From assembly GCA_045643125.1 (NCBI GenBank), contig JAZUKE010000037.1:1-44056 (forward strand): 44,056 nucleotides of DNA. The letters run 5' to 3'. Origin of the DNA: UBA1206 sp045643125. GTDB lineage: Bacteria; Bacillota; Clostridia; Oscillospirales; CAG-382. Both the position numbers and the translations under genes were made by a program. Below, piece after piece: positions 17,151 to 26,231 of the stretch; within the stretch, counting starts at the first letter, position 1, and every line of letters starts with the position of its first letter. A model generated the notes under the pieces. That model had not been told where the DNA came from and ran no database searches. It worked only from the letters and a program-made list of their open reading frames with translations.

Positions 17151-17865
17151 GATCTACCCGGTAGGACGTTTTCACGAATTTGAAAAAATCATCGGCTACA
17201 CGTTCACCGACATAACATTACTCGAAAACGCACTCACACATTCGTCATACTGCAACGAAAAGCGCGGTATGGAAGGGATAATGCCTTCAAATGAAAGACT
17301 TGAATTTCTCGGCGATTCCGTCCTTTCGATCGTTGTGAGCGACTACATATACCGCAATTATTCGTCCTACGACGAAGGCGATCTTACAAGGATACGCGCC
17401 GCCGTCGTCTGCGAAAACACGCTTGCCGTCCTTGCGAGGGGCATCGACCTCGGCACCTTCCTTATGCTCGGCAGGGGTGAGGAGATAACCAACGGCAGAG
17501 AAAGAAAATCCATTCTTTCCGATGCGTTCGAAGCCGTCATAGCAGCCATATACCTTGACGGCGGCATCGAAAACGCAAGGGATTTCATACTCCCGCGCAT
17601 CGTCGGCGAAGTGAACAAATCAATGAAAAAAGGTACCGAGGACTACAAGTCCCGTCTTCAGCGCATCGCGCAGGAGATGCCGGAAGAGCTGCTTGAATAC
17701 GTCCTTATCGCCGAGGAAGGCCCTCCTCACGACCGTACCTTCACGATAGAAGCGCGGCTCAATTCCAACGTACTCGGCAGAGGAAAGGGCAAACGCAAGT
17801 CCGACGCCGAACAGATGGCAGCCAAGGAAGCACTGCGGCTTTTCCCCGACGATGAAAACGCATAG
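17143..17865 (+). CDS. rnc: Ribonuclease III
   Basis: This 240-residue double-strand-specific endoribonuclease matures rRNA and processes structured RNAs. The signature NERLEFLGDSVLS (50-62) supplies catalytic Glu and Asp. SDAFEAVIAAIYLDGG follows with further acidic ligands for Mg2+, and a C-terminal dsRNA-binding domain (about 160-238) ends with GKGKRKSDAEQMAAKEAL. It starts inside plsX (8-nt overlap) and overlaps the next gene by 14 nt, so it belongs to a tightly coupled operon. Confidence 0.96.
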   Translation: MNEIYPVGRFHEFEKIIGYTFTDITLLENALTHSSYCNEKRGMEGIMPSNERLEFLGDSVLSIVVSDYIYRNYSSYDEGDLTRIRAAVVCENTLAVLARGIDLGTFLMLGRGEEITNGRERKSILSDAFEAVIAAIYLDGGIENARDFILPRIVGEVNKSMKKGTEDYKSRLQRIAQEMPEELLEYVLIAEEGPPHDRTFTIEARLNSNVLGRGKGKRKSDAEQMAAKEALRLFPDDENA

Positions 17866-18850
17866 CAACATCCCCGTTTTCATACCTCATCTCGGCTGTA
17901 AAAACGCCTGCGTATTCTGCTCGCAGACAAAGATAACGGGCGTGGAAAGAGCCGAGCCGGAGCTTGAAGCGGAGCTGAAACGTGTCGAAAACATAATCAC
18001 GTCGTCACTTGAAACGCTGGAAAGCGACGCGGAAATAGCGTTTTTCGGCGGCAGCTTTACGGGTATCGGCGAAGAAAGAATGATCGCTTTGCTGGAAAAA
18101 GCATCGGGCTTTGTCGGCGGAAAAATAAAAGGGATACGCTGTTCGACACGTCCCGACTACATAGACCGTCATATCTGTGATATACTCCGTTCCTATGGCG
18201 TCACCTCCGTCGAACTCGGCGTGCAGTCCACGTCACAGAAGGTACTCGATATCTGTCGGCGCGGTCATAAGGTCTCCGACAGCGAAAACGCGATAAGACT
18301 GCTCAAGGAGTACGGATTTGAAACGGGCGGGCAGATGATGATAGGTCTTCCAGGTTCGACTCCCGAGGACGAGATACAGACCGCAAGGGATATCGTGTCC
18401 TACGGCGCCGACACTACGCGCATATATCCCACCGTGGTGTTTGAAAATACCTGCCTTTACGATATGACGCTCGACGGCACATACGTTCCGCTGACTATCG
18501 ACGAAGCCCTTGAAAGATGCGCTGCCTGTGCAAGGGTATTCATAGAAAAAAACGTAAAAATACTGCGTATCGGGCTTTATTCGTCCGAAAATATGACATC
18601 CGCCCCATACGGCGCGACTCATCCCGCAATGGGCGAGCTTGCCGAAGGCGAGATATACTACTCAATAATAAAAGAAGCGGCACAAAAGGAAGAAAGCAGC
18701 GAACTGACCTTCCTCATCCCCAAAGGGAGCCTTTCCAAGTGCATAGGTCACAAGGGAAGAAACAGAGACCGCTTCGCACTTCTCGGCAAAACCATAAGGT
18801 TCGTCGAAACGGACGGGCTTAAAAAATATGATGTGAGGATTAAGAATTGA
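17852..18850 (+). CDS. Radical SAM protein, Elp3-like
   Basis: This 332-residue protein has the 4Fe-4S binding motif C16-x3-C20-x2-C23 (CKNACVFC), then FFGGSFTGI and IRCSTRPDYID, which are typical of the Elp3/MiaB-like radical SAM fold, and GQMMIGLPGSTPEDE. It lacks a GNAT acetyltransferase domain, so it is not a full Elp3. It probably modifies RNA or a small molecule by radical chemistry; the target is unknown. A radical SAM gene between rnc and smc is a recurring arrangement in Clostridia. It overlaps rnc by 14 nt and smc by 4 nt. Confidence 0.85.
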   Translation: MKTHSNIPVFIPHLGCKNACVFCSQTKITGVERAEPELEAELKRVENIITSSLETLESDAEIAFFGGSFTGIGEERMIALLEKASGFVGGKIKGIRCSTRPDYIDRHICDILRSYGVTSVELGVQSTSQKVLDICRRGHKVSDSENAIRLLKEYGFETGGQMMIGLPGSTPEDEIQTARDIVSYGADTTRIYPTVVFENTCLYDMTLDGTYVPLTIDEALERCAACARVFIEKNVKILRIGLYSSENMTSAPYGATHPAMGELAEGEIYYSIIKEAAQKEESSELTFLIPKGSLSKCIGHKGRNRDRFALLGKTIRFVETDGLKKYDVRIKN

Positions 18851-21800
18851 AACTCAAAGCCATCGAAATGCAGGGCTTCAAGTCCTTCCCCGAAAAAACG
18901 AAAATGACCTTTGAAAGCGGTATGACCGCCATCATCGGTCCCAACGGAAGCGGCAAAAGCAATATCAGCGATTCCATAAGATGGGTACTCGGCGAAATGT
19001 CGGCAAAGAGCCTGCGCGGCTCCAAGATGGAAGACGTCATCTTCAACGGCACCGCCAAGCGTCAGCCGGCGAACTATGCCTGCGTGTCGCTCTATCTCGA
19101 TACATCCGAAGAATACCTTACCAAAAACGGCATAATCGCCGAGCCTTTGCCCGTTGACGAAGTCGCGCCCAAGATGCGCCTTTCCGACGAAGAGGAATTC
19201 GTCATCACGAGAAAGTACTACCGTTCGGGGGAAAGCGAATATTACATAAACAAAAAACAGGTGCGTCTCAAAGACGTTTATGAACTGTTTTACAATACCG
19301 GTATCGGACGCGAGGGATATTCCGTCATCGGTCAGGGCAAGATAGCCGAGGTGCTTTCCGCAAAGACGGACGAAAGACGAAGCATATTCGAGGAAGCGTC
19401 CGGGATAAGCAAATTCCGCTATAAGAAGAACGAAGCCGAACGCAGGCTCCGCGACACCGACGCCAACCTTGAACGCATCAACGACATTTTCACCGAGGTG
19501 GACAGCCGTATCGGGCCTCTTAAAAAAGAAGCCGAAAACGCCGAAAAATACCTTGTCCTTGCCGAAGAAAAGAAAAAGCTCGAGATCACGATATGGCTTG
19601 AAAAAATAGACGAACTGCGCGACAATCTCGCAAATACCGAAAAGATACTTGCGTCGTCAAAGCTGGAGCTTGACCTTGCGACGGACGAGCTGACTTCTCT
19701 CGAAAAAGAGGAAGAAGAATTCACGCTCCGCGGTTACGCGCTTATGCAGCATAAGTCCGAGCTTGACGAAAAAGCCGCACTCATTTCGTCCGATATCGCC
19801 GAGCTTACCAAAAACAATTCCGTTTACGAAAACGACGCCAAGCATTACGCTGAAAAAATAGAAAGCAACAAAAAAGAAGAAGCCTACGCCGAAGCAAGAC
19901 GCGCGATGATAGCCGAGCAGGAAAACGCCTGCCGCCGCGCTCTTGACGAAATACTCTCTTCAGCCGAACAGCTCAAACGCGACGGAAAAGCACTTGAAGA
20001 AAAGCGCGATGAGATTATCGCTCCCGGAAAAGATATCGAAGCCAAAAAAACAGAAGAAGCGCAGAAGATAGCGTCCGCGGCGGAAAAACTCACCGAGATA
20101 GTCAAGGAAGCCGCGTCGTGCCGCGCACTTATCAGCGCCGGCGAAAAAAGCGGAAGCGGTTTTTCGGAAGAACTTGAACAGAGCAAGGCAAGGCTCGACG
20201 AACTGAGACTTGCACGCGACAATTTCACCGAAAAAGACGAAGAAAGCACGGGCAAGGTCACGCTTCTCAAAGCGGAGATCGCGGAAATAAACGCGTCTCT
20301 CGCACAGGCCGAATCCGACCGCGAAAGATACACGTCGGAGGTCTCGAAGGCAAATATCAAAGCCGCGGCAGCCGAGCAGCAGCGTGAATCGCTGCTTCGT
20401 CTCGAAAGACTGTTTGAGGGCTATTCCGACTCGGTCAAAACGGTTATGCGCGTCGCTTCCGAAGGGAAGATAAAAGACGGCGGCAGACCGATAAATCTTC
20501 ACGGGACCGTGGCGTCGCTTCTTTCTACGGAGGGCGAATACGTCGTCGCCATCGAAACGTCGCTCGGCGGATCGGTGCAGTACATCGTTTCCGAGACCGA
20601 AAGGGACGCCAAGGCGGCGCTCCGCTACCTCAAAACCACGGGCGGCGGACGTATCACCGTGCTTCCGCTCGATACCGTCAGGGGCAGACGTTACGACACG
20701 TCGCGCATCTCGTCCTGCGACGGATTCGTGGGGATCGCGTCCGACCTTGTAAGCTGCGATAAAAAATACCGCGGCATCGCCGACGAGCTTCTCGGCAGAA
20801 CGGTCATCGCCGAAGACCTCGACAAAGCCTCGGCAATGGCGGCAAAATGCGGATATTCCGTGAAAATAGTCACCAAAGACGGTCAGATAATCAACGCCGG
20901 CGGCTCGTATACGGGCGGCTCACCGCAGAAAAAGGTGGGACTTTTCACCCGGAGCGCCGATATAGACAAGCTCGATGAAGAAATAACAGCCCTCAATACG
21001 CTCGTTATGGAAGCGGAGCTGAAAAAGAGGAACGCCGAAAGAAGGATAGAGTCCTTCAAAGCGGAGATAAGCGAAAAGAACGCGGATCTTGAGATCCTGA
21101 AAGCTGAATCCGATAAGATAAGAGCCGATCTTTCGTTCGCGTCAGCGACGTATAACGAGGAAGAAGGCAGATACAACAGCCTTCTCGAAGACAGCAGACG
21201 CACCGAAGAGGAGAAGAACGGTCTTGCCGAAAGACTTGCGTCGCTTGAAAAAGAAGAAAAAGAAGTGACGTCTTCAAGGGAAAATGCCGAAAAAGCGATA
21301 GCCGGTTACGACACCGCCCTTGAAAAGATAACGAAAGACGCCGACGGCATACGCGACCGTCTCGCGTCCCTCGGTATGGAGCTTGTGTCGCTGAACGCAA
21401 AAGCCGAATCGTCGTCCGACAGACTCGACGAGCTCGAAGAAAGGCTTAAGGAAGAAGACGAAAAACTCGACGAAATAAGAAGCGAGATCGCGTCTTACGA
21501 AGAAGAAATAAAACGCGGAGAAGACGCGGTAAAGGAAAACAAAGAAAAACTTTCGTCCCTCGAAGCCGAAAAGGAAGAGATATCTTCCGAAAAGAAGCGG
21601 ATAGACGAAGAACTGATCGAACGCGAAAAGACGGTGAGCGACCGCAAATTCCGTCTTAAAACCGCGCAGACGCGCCGCGAGCAGGCTTTCCAGAGCTACA
21701 CCAAGCTCGAAACGGGCAAGCAGGCGTCGCAGGACGAATACGACACCGTCGTTGCCAGACTTTGGGAGGAATACGAGCTTTCGTATTCCGCGGCAGACGA

Positions 21801-22506
21801 ATTCCGGCTTCCTCCGGAGGACCGCGACAAGATGCCGACACGCCTCAATTCGGTGAAAGCCAAAATAAGGGCGATGGGAGTCATAAACGTCAAGGCGGTG
21901 GACGAGTACCGCGAACTGAAAGAACGCCACGAATTCCTCAAAACGCAGATAGATGACCTCAACAGAACGCGCCGCAAGCTCGATAACGAGATATCACGTC
22001 TGAACACCACTATGGAGACCGTGTTTATGGACACGTTCGCCCGTATCGACAGCGCGTTCAACAGAGTGTTCATTGAACTTTTCGGCGGCGGCAGCGCAAG
22101 GATAGAGCTTACCGATCCCGAAAATCCGCTTGAAAGCGGAATAGACATCATACTGCACCCGCCGGGGAAGTCGATAAAATCAATATCTCTCCTTTCGGGC
22201 GGCGAGCAGTCGTTTGCCGCGGTCGCGCTTTATCTCGCATTGCAGGAGATAAATCCGGCTCCGTTCTGCGTGCTTGACGAAATAGAAGCGGCGCTCGACG
22301 AAGTGAACCAGGCAAAACTGATGGATTACATCAAGGCGCACTGCGAAAACACGCAGTACCTCATAATCACTCACCGCAGAGGTACTATGGAACGCGCCGA
22401 CGTGCTTTACGGCATCACGATGCGCGAAAAAGGCGTGTCCGAATTCCTTAAACTCGACCTTGCGACGCTCGGCGAAAAATTCAAGGAATACGACGAGAAA
22501 CAATAA
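18847..22506 (+). CDS. smc: Chromosome segregation protein SMC
   Basis: A TTG start at 18847 overlaps the previous stop as TTGA. The 1219-residue ATPase has Walker A GPNGSGKSN (31-39), a long coiled coil (about 170-490), a hinge (about 500-660, with GGGRITVLPLD and NAGGSYTGGSPQ), a second coiled coil (about 680-1010), then the C-terminal head with the ABC signature LLSGGEQS (near 1115) and Walker B FCVLDEIEAAL. It condenses and separates the chromosome arms with ScpA and ScpB, which are encoded elsewhere. ftsY follows after 19 nt. Confidence 0.97.
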   Translation: MKLKAIEMQGFKSFPEKTKMTFESGMTAIIGPNGSGKSNISDSIRWVLGEMSAKSLRGSKMEDVIFNGTAKRQPANYACVSLYLDTSEEYLTKNGIIAEPLPVDEVAPKMRLSDEEEFVITRKYYRSGESEYYINKKQVRLKDVYELFYNTGIGREGYSVIGQGKIAEVLSAKTDERRSIFEEASGISKFRYKKNEAERRLRDTDANLERINDIFTEVDSRIGPLKKEAENAEKYLVLAEEKKKLEITIWLEKIDELRDNLANTEKILASSKLELDLATDELTSLEKEEEEFTLRGYALMQHKSELDEKAALISSDIAELTKNNSVYENDAKHYAEKIESNKKEEAYAEARRAMIAEQENACRRALDEILSSAEQLKRDGKALEEKRDEIIAPGKDIEAKKTEEAQKIASAAEKLTEIVKEAASCRALISAGEKSGSGFSEELEQSKARLDELRLARDNFTEKDEESTGKVTLLKAEIAEINASLAQAESDRERYTSEVSKANIKAAAAEQQRESLLRLERLFEGYSDSVKTVMRVASEGKIKDGGRPINLHGTVASLLSTEGEYVVAIETSLGGSVQYIVSETERDAKAALRYLKTTGGGRITVLPLDTVRGRRYDTSRISSCDGFVGIASDLVSCDKKYRGIADELLGRTVIAEDLDKASAMAAKCGYSVKIVTKDGQIINAGGSYTGGSPQKKVGLFTRSADIDKLDEEITALNTLVMEAELKKRNAERRIESFKAEISEKNADLEILKAESDKIRADLSFASATYNEEEGRYNSLLEDSRRTEEEKNGLAERLASLEKEEKEVTSSRENAEKAIAGYDTALEKITKDADGIRDRLASLGMELVSLNAKAESSSDRLDELEERLKEEDEKLDEIRSEIASYEEEIKRGEDAVKENKEKLSSLEAEKEEISSEKKRIDEELIEREKTVSDRKFRLKTAQTRREQAFQSYTKLETGKQASQDEYDTVVARLWEEYELSYSAADEFRLPPEDRDKMPTRLNSVKAKIRAMGVINVKAVDEYRELKERHEFLKTQIDDLNRTRRKLDNEISRLNTTMETVFMDTFARIDSAFNRVFIELFGGGSARIELTDPENPLESGIDIILHPPGKSIKSISLLSGGEQSFAAVALYLALQEINPAPFCVLDEIEAALDEVNQAKLMDYIKAHCENTQYLIITHRRGTMERADVLYGITMREKGVSEFLKLDLATLGEKFKEYDEKQ

Positions 22507-22525
22507 TTTTTACAAGAGGTAAAAA

Positions 22526-23431
22526 ATGGGATTTTTTGAAAAACTCAAAAACGGGCTTAAAAAGACCAAGGATGTACTTATCAAGCCGATAAATACGCTG
22601 TTTTCGTCCTCCGATACGGTGGATGACGACTTTTACGAGGAACTGTTCGACCTGCTCATATCGGCAGACGTGGGCGTTGAAGCGTCGGAAAGCATAACCG
22701 AAACGCTGAAAACGAGGCTCAAGGAACAGAAGATAAAGAAGACCGACGAAGCAAGGACCGTTTTCCGCGATATCCTTTACGAAATGATCGGCGAGGATGT
22801 TCCACTGAACGTGAACGGAAAGACCGTCATACTCGTCGTGGGTGTGAACGGCGTCGGCAAAACGACTTCCATCGGCAAGATCGCGCTTATGCTGAGCCGT
22901 CAGGGCAAAAAGGTTATGCTCTGCGGTGCGGACACGTTCAGAGCGGCTGCCATCGAGCAGCTCGGCGTATGGGCGGCGCGCGCCGACGTACCTATGATAA
23001 GCCAGTCCGAGGGCGCGGACCCCGCGGCAGTCGTGTTCGACGCGATCTCCGCCGCAAAGAAACAGAATATCGACGTCCTCATAGTGGACACCGCCGGCAG
23101 ACTTCACAACAAAAAGAACCTTATCGACGAACTTGCCAAGATAAAGCGCGTCATAAGCAGGGAAGCGCCCGACGCAAACTGCGAAACGCTGCTTGTGCTT
23201 GACGCGGTAACGGGGCAGAACGGTCTTTCGCAGGCTGCCGAATTCACAAAGGTCACAAACGTCACGGGTATCGTGCTTACCAAGCTCGACGGCACGGCAA
23301 AGGGCGGTATCGTGCTTGCGATACGTCAGGTGTCGTCCATCCCCGTCAAGCTCATCGGCGTGGGCGAAGGTCAGGAAGACCTGCAGCCCTTCTCCGGTCA
23401 CGATTTCGTGGACGCTATGTTCGAGGAATAA
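22526..23431 (+). CDS. ftsY: Signal recognition particle receptor FtsY
   Basis: This 301-residue SRP GTPase has the NG domain only, with a short N-terminus and no long acidic A domain. G1 is GVNGVGKTTSIGKIA (about 109-123), G3 is DTAGR and G4 is TKLDGTAKGG. It docks ribosome-bound SRP at the membrane for co-translational insertion. The smc-ftsY order is conserved in Bacillota. AAGAGGT lies about 7 nt before the ATG. Confidence 0.96.
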   Translation: MGFFEKLKNGLKKTKDVLIKPINTLFSSSDTVDDDFYEELFDLLISADVGVEASESITETLKTRLKEQKIKKTDEARTVFRDILYEMIGEDVPLNVNGKTVILVVGVNGVGKTTSIGKIALMLSRQGKKVMLCGADTFRAAAIEQLGVWAARADVPMISQSEGADPAAVVFDAISAAKKQNIDVLIVDTAGRLHNKKNLIDELAKIKRVISREAPDANCETLLVLDAVTGQNGLSQAAEFTKVTNVTGIVLTKLDGTAKGGIVLAIRQVSSIPVKLIGVGEGQEDLQPFSGHDFVDAMFEE

Positions 23432-23434
23432 ACT

Positions 23435-24037
23435 ATGACGACCATCGTAATGGCGACGGGCAACAGGCACAAGGTCGCCGAAATGCGCGAGCTTCTCGCG
23501 CCTTATATGGGGAACGAATACCGCCTTGTTTCGATGAAGGAAGCGGGCTTTGACGGCGATATCGAAGAAAACGGAAAAACCTTTGCCGAGAACGCATACA
23601 TCAAGGCAAGCACGGTCTGCAAAGCGACGGGCGAAATAACCATCGCGGACGATTCGGGGCTTTGCGTCGATGCTCTCGGCGGAAGACCGGGCGTTTACTC
23701 CTCGCGCTATTGCGGGGATGCGGGATACGACGTCAAGATACCGGCACTGCTCGACGAACTGAGATCAGTCCCCGACGAAAAACGCACGGCGTATTTTGAA
23801 GCGGATATCTGCTGCGTTTTCCCGGACGGACGCAGCGAAGTCTTTGTCGGACGCTGTAACGGAAGCATCGCATATTCACCGGCAGGGAACGGAGATTTCG
23901 GATACGATCCCGTGTTTTATTACCCGCCTTTCGGCAAGACGTTTGCCGAAATGACGAAAGAAGAAAAAAACAGCATAAGCCACCGCGGAGACGCGGTAAG
24001 AAAATTCATCGGAGCATTTTTCGGCAACGGCAAATAG
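23435..24037 (+). CDS. rdgB: XTP/dITP pyrophosphatase (RdgB/HAM1)
   Basis: This 200-residue protein opens with IVMATGNRHKVAEM, the HAM1 signature, and contains ADDSGLCVDALGGRPGVYSS and the C-terminal GDFGYDPVF and SHRGDAVRKF. It removes non-canonical purine nucleoside triphosphates (XTP, ITP, dITP) from the pool. The start lies 3 nt after the ftsY stop, so the two are probably cotranscribed. Confidence 0.94.
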   Translation: MTTIVMATGNRHKVAEMRELLAPYMGNEYRLVSMKEAGFDGDIEENGKTFAENAYIKASTVCKATGEITIADDSGLCVDALGGRPGVYSSRYCGDAGYDVKIPALLDELRSVPDEKRTAYFEADICCVFPDGRSEVFVGRCNGSIAYSPAGNGDFGYDPVFYYPPFGKTFAEMTKEEKNSISHRGDAVRKFIGAFFGNGK

Positions 24038-24073
24038 ATTCCGAATACGGTTTTTGGGGAGGCATTTTTCCGG

Positions 24074-24943
24074 ATGATAGATTTTAAGTATATATTGAAT
24101 CAGCTCGGCTCCATAGGCATCGCCGACGTATTTGATATAATCATTGTCACCTTTATGTTCTATTTCCTTTTCAAATTTGTCCGTGAGCGCAGAGCGGGTA
24201 AACTCGCCATCGGCGTCATCGTTCTGCTCGTGGTGCTTTTCATAAGCGACCTCGCAAATATGCGCGCCACCTATTTCATACTGAAAACCGTCGTGAACGT
24301 CGGACTTATCGCCATCCTCATAGTATTTCAGCCGGAGCTTCGCAGTATGCTCGAAAAAATGGGCGGCGAACCGCTCAAAGGCTTCCGCAGCAAGCTCGAT
24401 CAGTCCACCGCGTCCGGCTACAGGCTTGCCATAAGCGAGCTTGCCGCAGGCGTTGACCGCCTTGCCGAAAGCAAAACGGGCGCGCTCATAGTCATCGAAG
24501 GCACTACCAAGCTCGGCGACGTCATAAAGACGGGAACCATCGTCGATGCCGAAATAACGTCCTTCCTGCTCGGCAACATCTTTTTCAACAAAGCACCGCT
24601 CCACGACGGCGCGGCTGTCATAAGAAATATGCGTCTTTACGCTGCAGGCTGCTTCCTTCCGCTTTCCACCAACCCGGAAATAATCAAGGATCTCGGCACA
24701 CGCCACAGAGCGGGTATCGGGATATCGGAAAACAGCGACGCCACGGTCATCATCGTAAGTGAGGAGACCGGCACGATAAGCGTCGCCGCCAACGGCGAAC
24801 TCAAACGCGGCTTCAACGGAAACGAACTTGAAAAATACCTGAACGCGCTTCTTGTTGATCCTTACGTCAAAAAGAAGAGCAAGGGCGGCTTCCTCGGCAA
24901 GGGAAGCGACGACGAAGATACGGACGGTGGCTTCGATGAGTGA
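24074..24943 (+). CDS. cdaA: Membrane diadenylate cyclase CdaA
   Basis: This 289-residue protein has about three N-terminal membrane helices (within residues 15-85) and a DAC domain with the catalytic DGA (178-180) in PLHDGAAVIRN and GTRHRAG (208-214). It makes cyclic di-AMP from two ATP at the membrane; c-di-AMP controls potassium and osmolyte balance and wall homeostasis. GGGGAGG precedes the ATG. The gene overlaps cdaR by 8 nt. The third usual partner, glmM, is not next to it here. Confidence 0.95.
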   Translation: MIDFKYILNQLGSIGIADVFDIIIVTFMFYFLFKFVRERRAGKLAIGVIVLLVVLFISDLANMRATYFILKTVVNVGLIAILIVFQPELRSMLEKMGGEPLKGFRSKLDQSTASGYRLAISELAAGVDRLAESKTGALIVIEGTTKLGDVIKTGTIVDAEITSFLLGNIFFNKAPLHDGAAVIRNMRLYAAGCFLPLSTNPEIIKDLGTRHRAGIGISENSDATVIIVSEETGTISVAANGELKRGFNGNELEKYLNALLVDPYVKKKSKGGFLGKGSDDEDTDGGFDE

Positions 24944-26189
24944 ACTCAATATTGAAAAAAAACAGAAGAAAAAGAAAAACCATTCTTTTCCCGCACTGAT
25001 ATTCGCTTTTGTTTCCGCGCTTCTTTTGTGGTTTTACGTCCTCGGCTACGATTCCCCCAACTATCAGAAGGAATTTACCGTGACAGTTGCGATCAACGGC
25101 GAAAGCGTGCTGCGTGAAACGAAGGGATACACCATACTTTCCGACACCGATATTTCGGTCAAAGCAGTCGTTTCGGGACCGCAGAGCGTCGTAAACAAGC
25201 TGCGCGACACCGATATCACCGCTTTCGTGGACGTGTCCGAGGTGACGGAAGCGGGAAGCAATCAGCTCCCGATACAGATCGTGCTTCCCGATGAGAACAA
25301 CCTTTCGGTCAAGTCGCTGAGCGTGGATTACGCCGTCGTGTATATCGACAGAAGCGTCACCGCGGAGATCCCCGTTCGTGTCGATATCAGCGATTATTCG
25401 CTTCCCGAAGGATATTCGATAGGCGATTTCAAAACCACACCCGTCACGGTGACGGTGAGCGGGCCGGAAAAGGAGATAGCCAAAATATCCTACGCCTACG
25501 GCGTCGTCCACCCCGGAAAACTCGAAAATTCCGCAAAATTCAACACCGGCGTCACACTCTACAACGAGAACGGCTCGCAGGTGAACAACAGCTATATTTT
25601 CCTTATCGACACCGCCGTGAACGTCGAAATCCCCGTCTATAAGACCGCGGATATCCCCGTCAAGGTCTATTTCGTGGGCGGATATTTCAGCACCGAATCG
25701 GCGACGATAACGCTTTCCAAAGACTATATCACGGTGAAAGGCTCCGTCGAGGACGTGAACAAGCTCGACGAGATAAAGATAAACATAGCCGAAAACACGC
25801 TTATCACCGAAAATTTCGAGAAGAAGATAACGCTTCCGAGCGGGATCGAAGCGGTTCACGACGATCTTATCGTCAACGTCAACATCATTTTCAACGACGT
25901 GGTGAAACGCCGCATATCCGTGAACGCTTCCGACGTCTGCGAGCTGGTCAACGCTCCCGAAGGCTTTACCTTTACCATCGTCACGGCTAATATGAATATT
26001 TATTTCTGCGGACCGAAGGAAGTCTTGAACACGCTCACAAGCTCGTCGTTCAAGGCGTATGCCGATCTGGGAGATATTGAATTTTCAAAAAACTGCGACT
26101 ATACCATGCCGCTTGACATAGTTCTTGCGGACGACATCACGGGAGTGTTCCCGAGCGGAGAATACTCCGTGGCAATATTCGCGTATTGA
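24936..26189 (+). CDS. cdaR: YbbR-domain regulator of CdaA (CdaR)
   Basis: The start is the ATG at 24936 within the cdaA 3' end; the upstream in-frame sequence is Arg-rich and unlike the family. The 417-residue protein has a Lys-rich start, one membrane helix (about 17-36, ALIFAFVSALLLWFYVLG) and an extracytoplasmic part of about four YbbR repeats (about 55-415). In relatives it binds and modulates the cyclase CdaA. The 8-nt overlap with cdaA supports equal production of both. Confidence 0.9.
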   Translation: MSELNIEKKQKKKKNHSFPALIFAFVSALLLWFYVLGYDSPNYQKEFTVTVAINGESVLRETKGYTILSDTDISVKAVVSGPQSVVNKLRDTDITAFVDVSEVTEAGSNQLPIQIVLPDENNLSVKSLSVDYAVVYIDRSVTAEIPVRVDISDYSLPEGYSIGDFKTTPVTVTVSGPEKEIAKISYAYGVVHPGKLENSAKFNTGVTLYNENGSQVNNSYIFLIDTAVNVEIPVYKTADIPVKVYFVGGYFSTESATITLSKDYITVKGSVEDVNKLDEIKINIAENTLITENFEKKITLPSGIEAVHDDLIVNVNIIFNDVVKRRISVNASDVCELVNAPEGFTFTIVTANMNIYFCGPKEVLNTLTSSSFKAYADLGDIEFSKNCDYTMPLDIVLADDITGVFPSGEYSVAIFAY

Positions 26190-26231
26190 GTATAAAAATC
26201 AAAATAAAAAATTACAGAAAGGGGTGTGCGT

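Noticed and set aside
18340..18365. A GGTTCGACTCCC-like word resembling a tRNA T-arm.
   Set aside because: It lies inside the conserved GLPGSTPEDE region of the radical SAM gene, and no acceptor or anticodon stems surround it.
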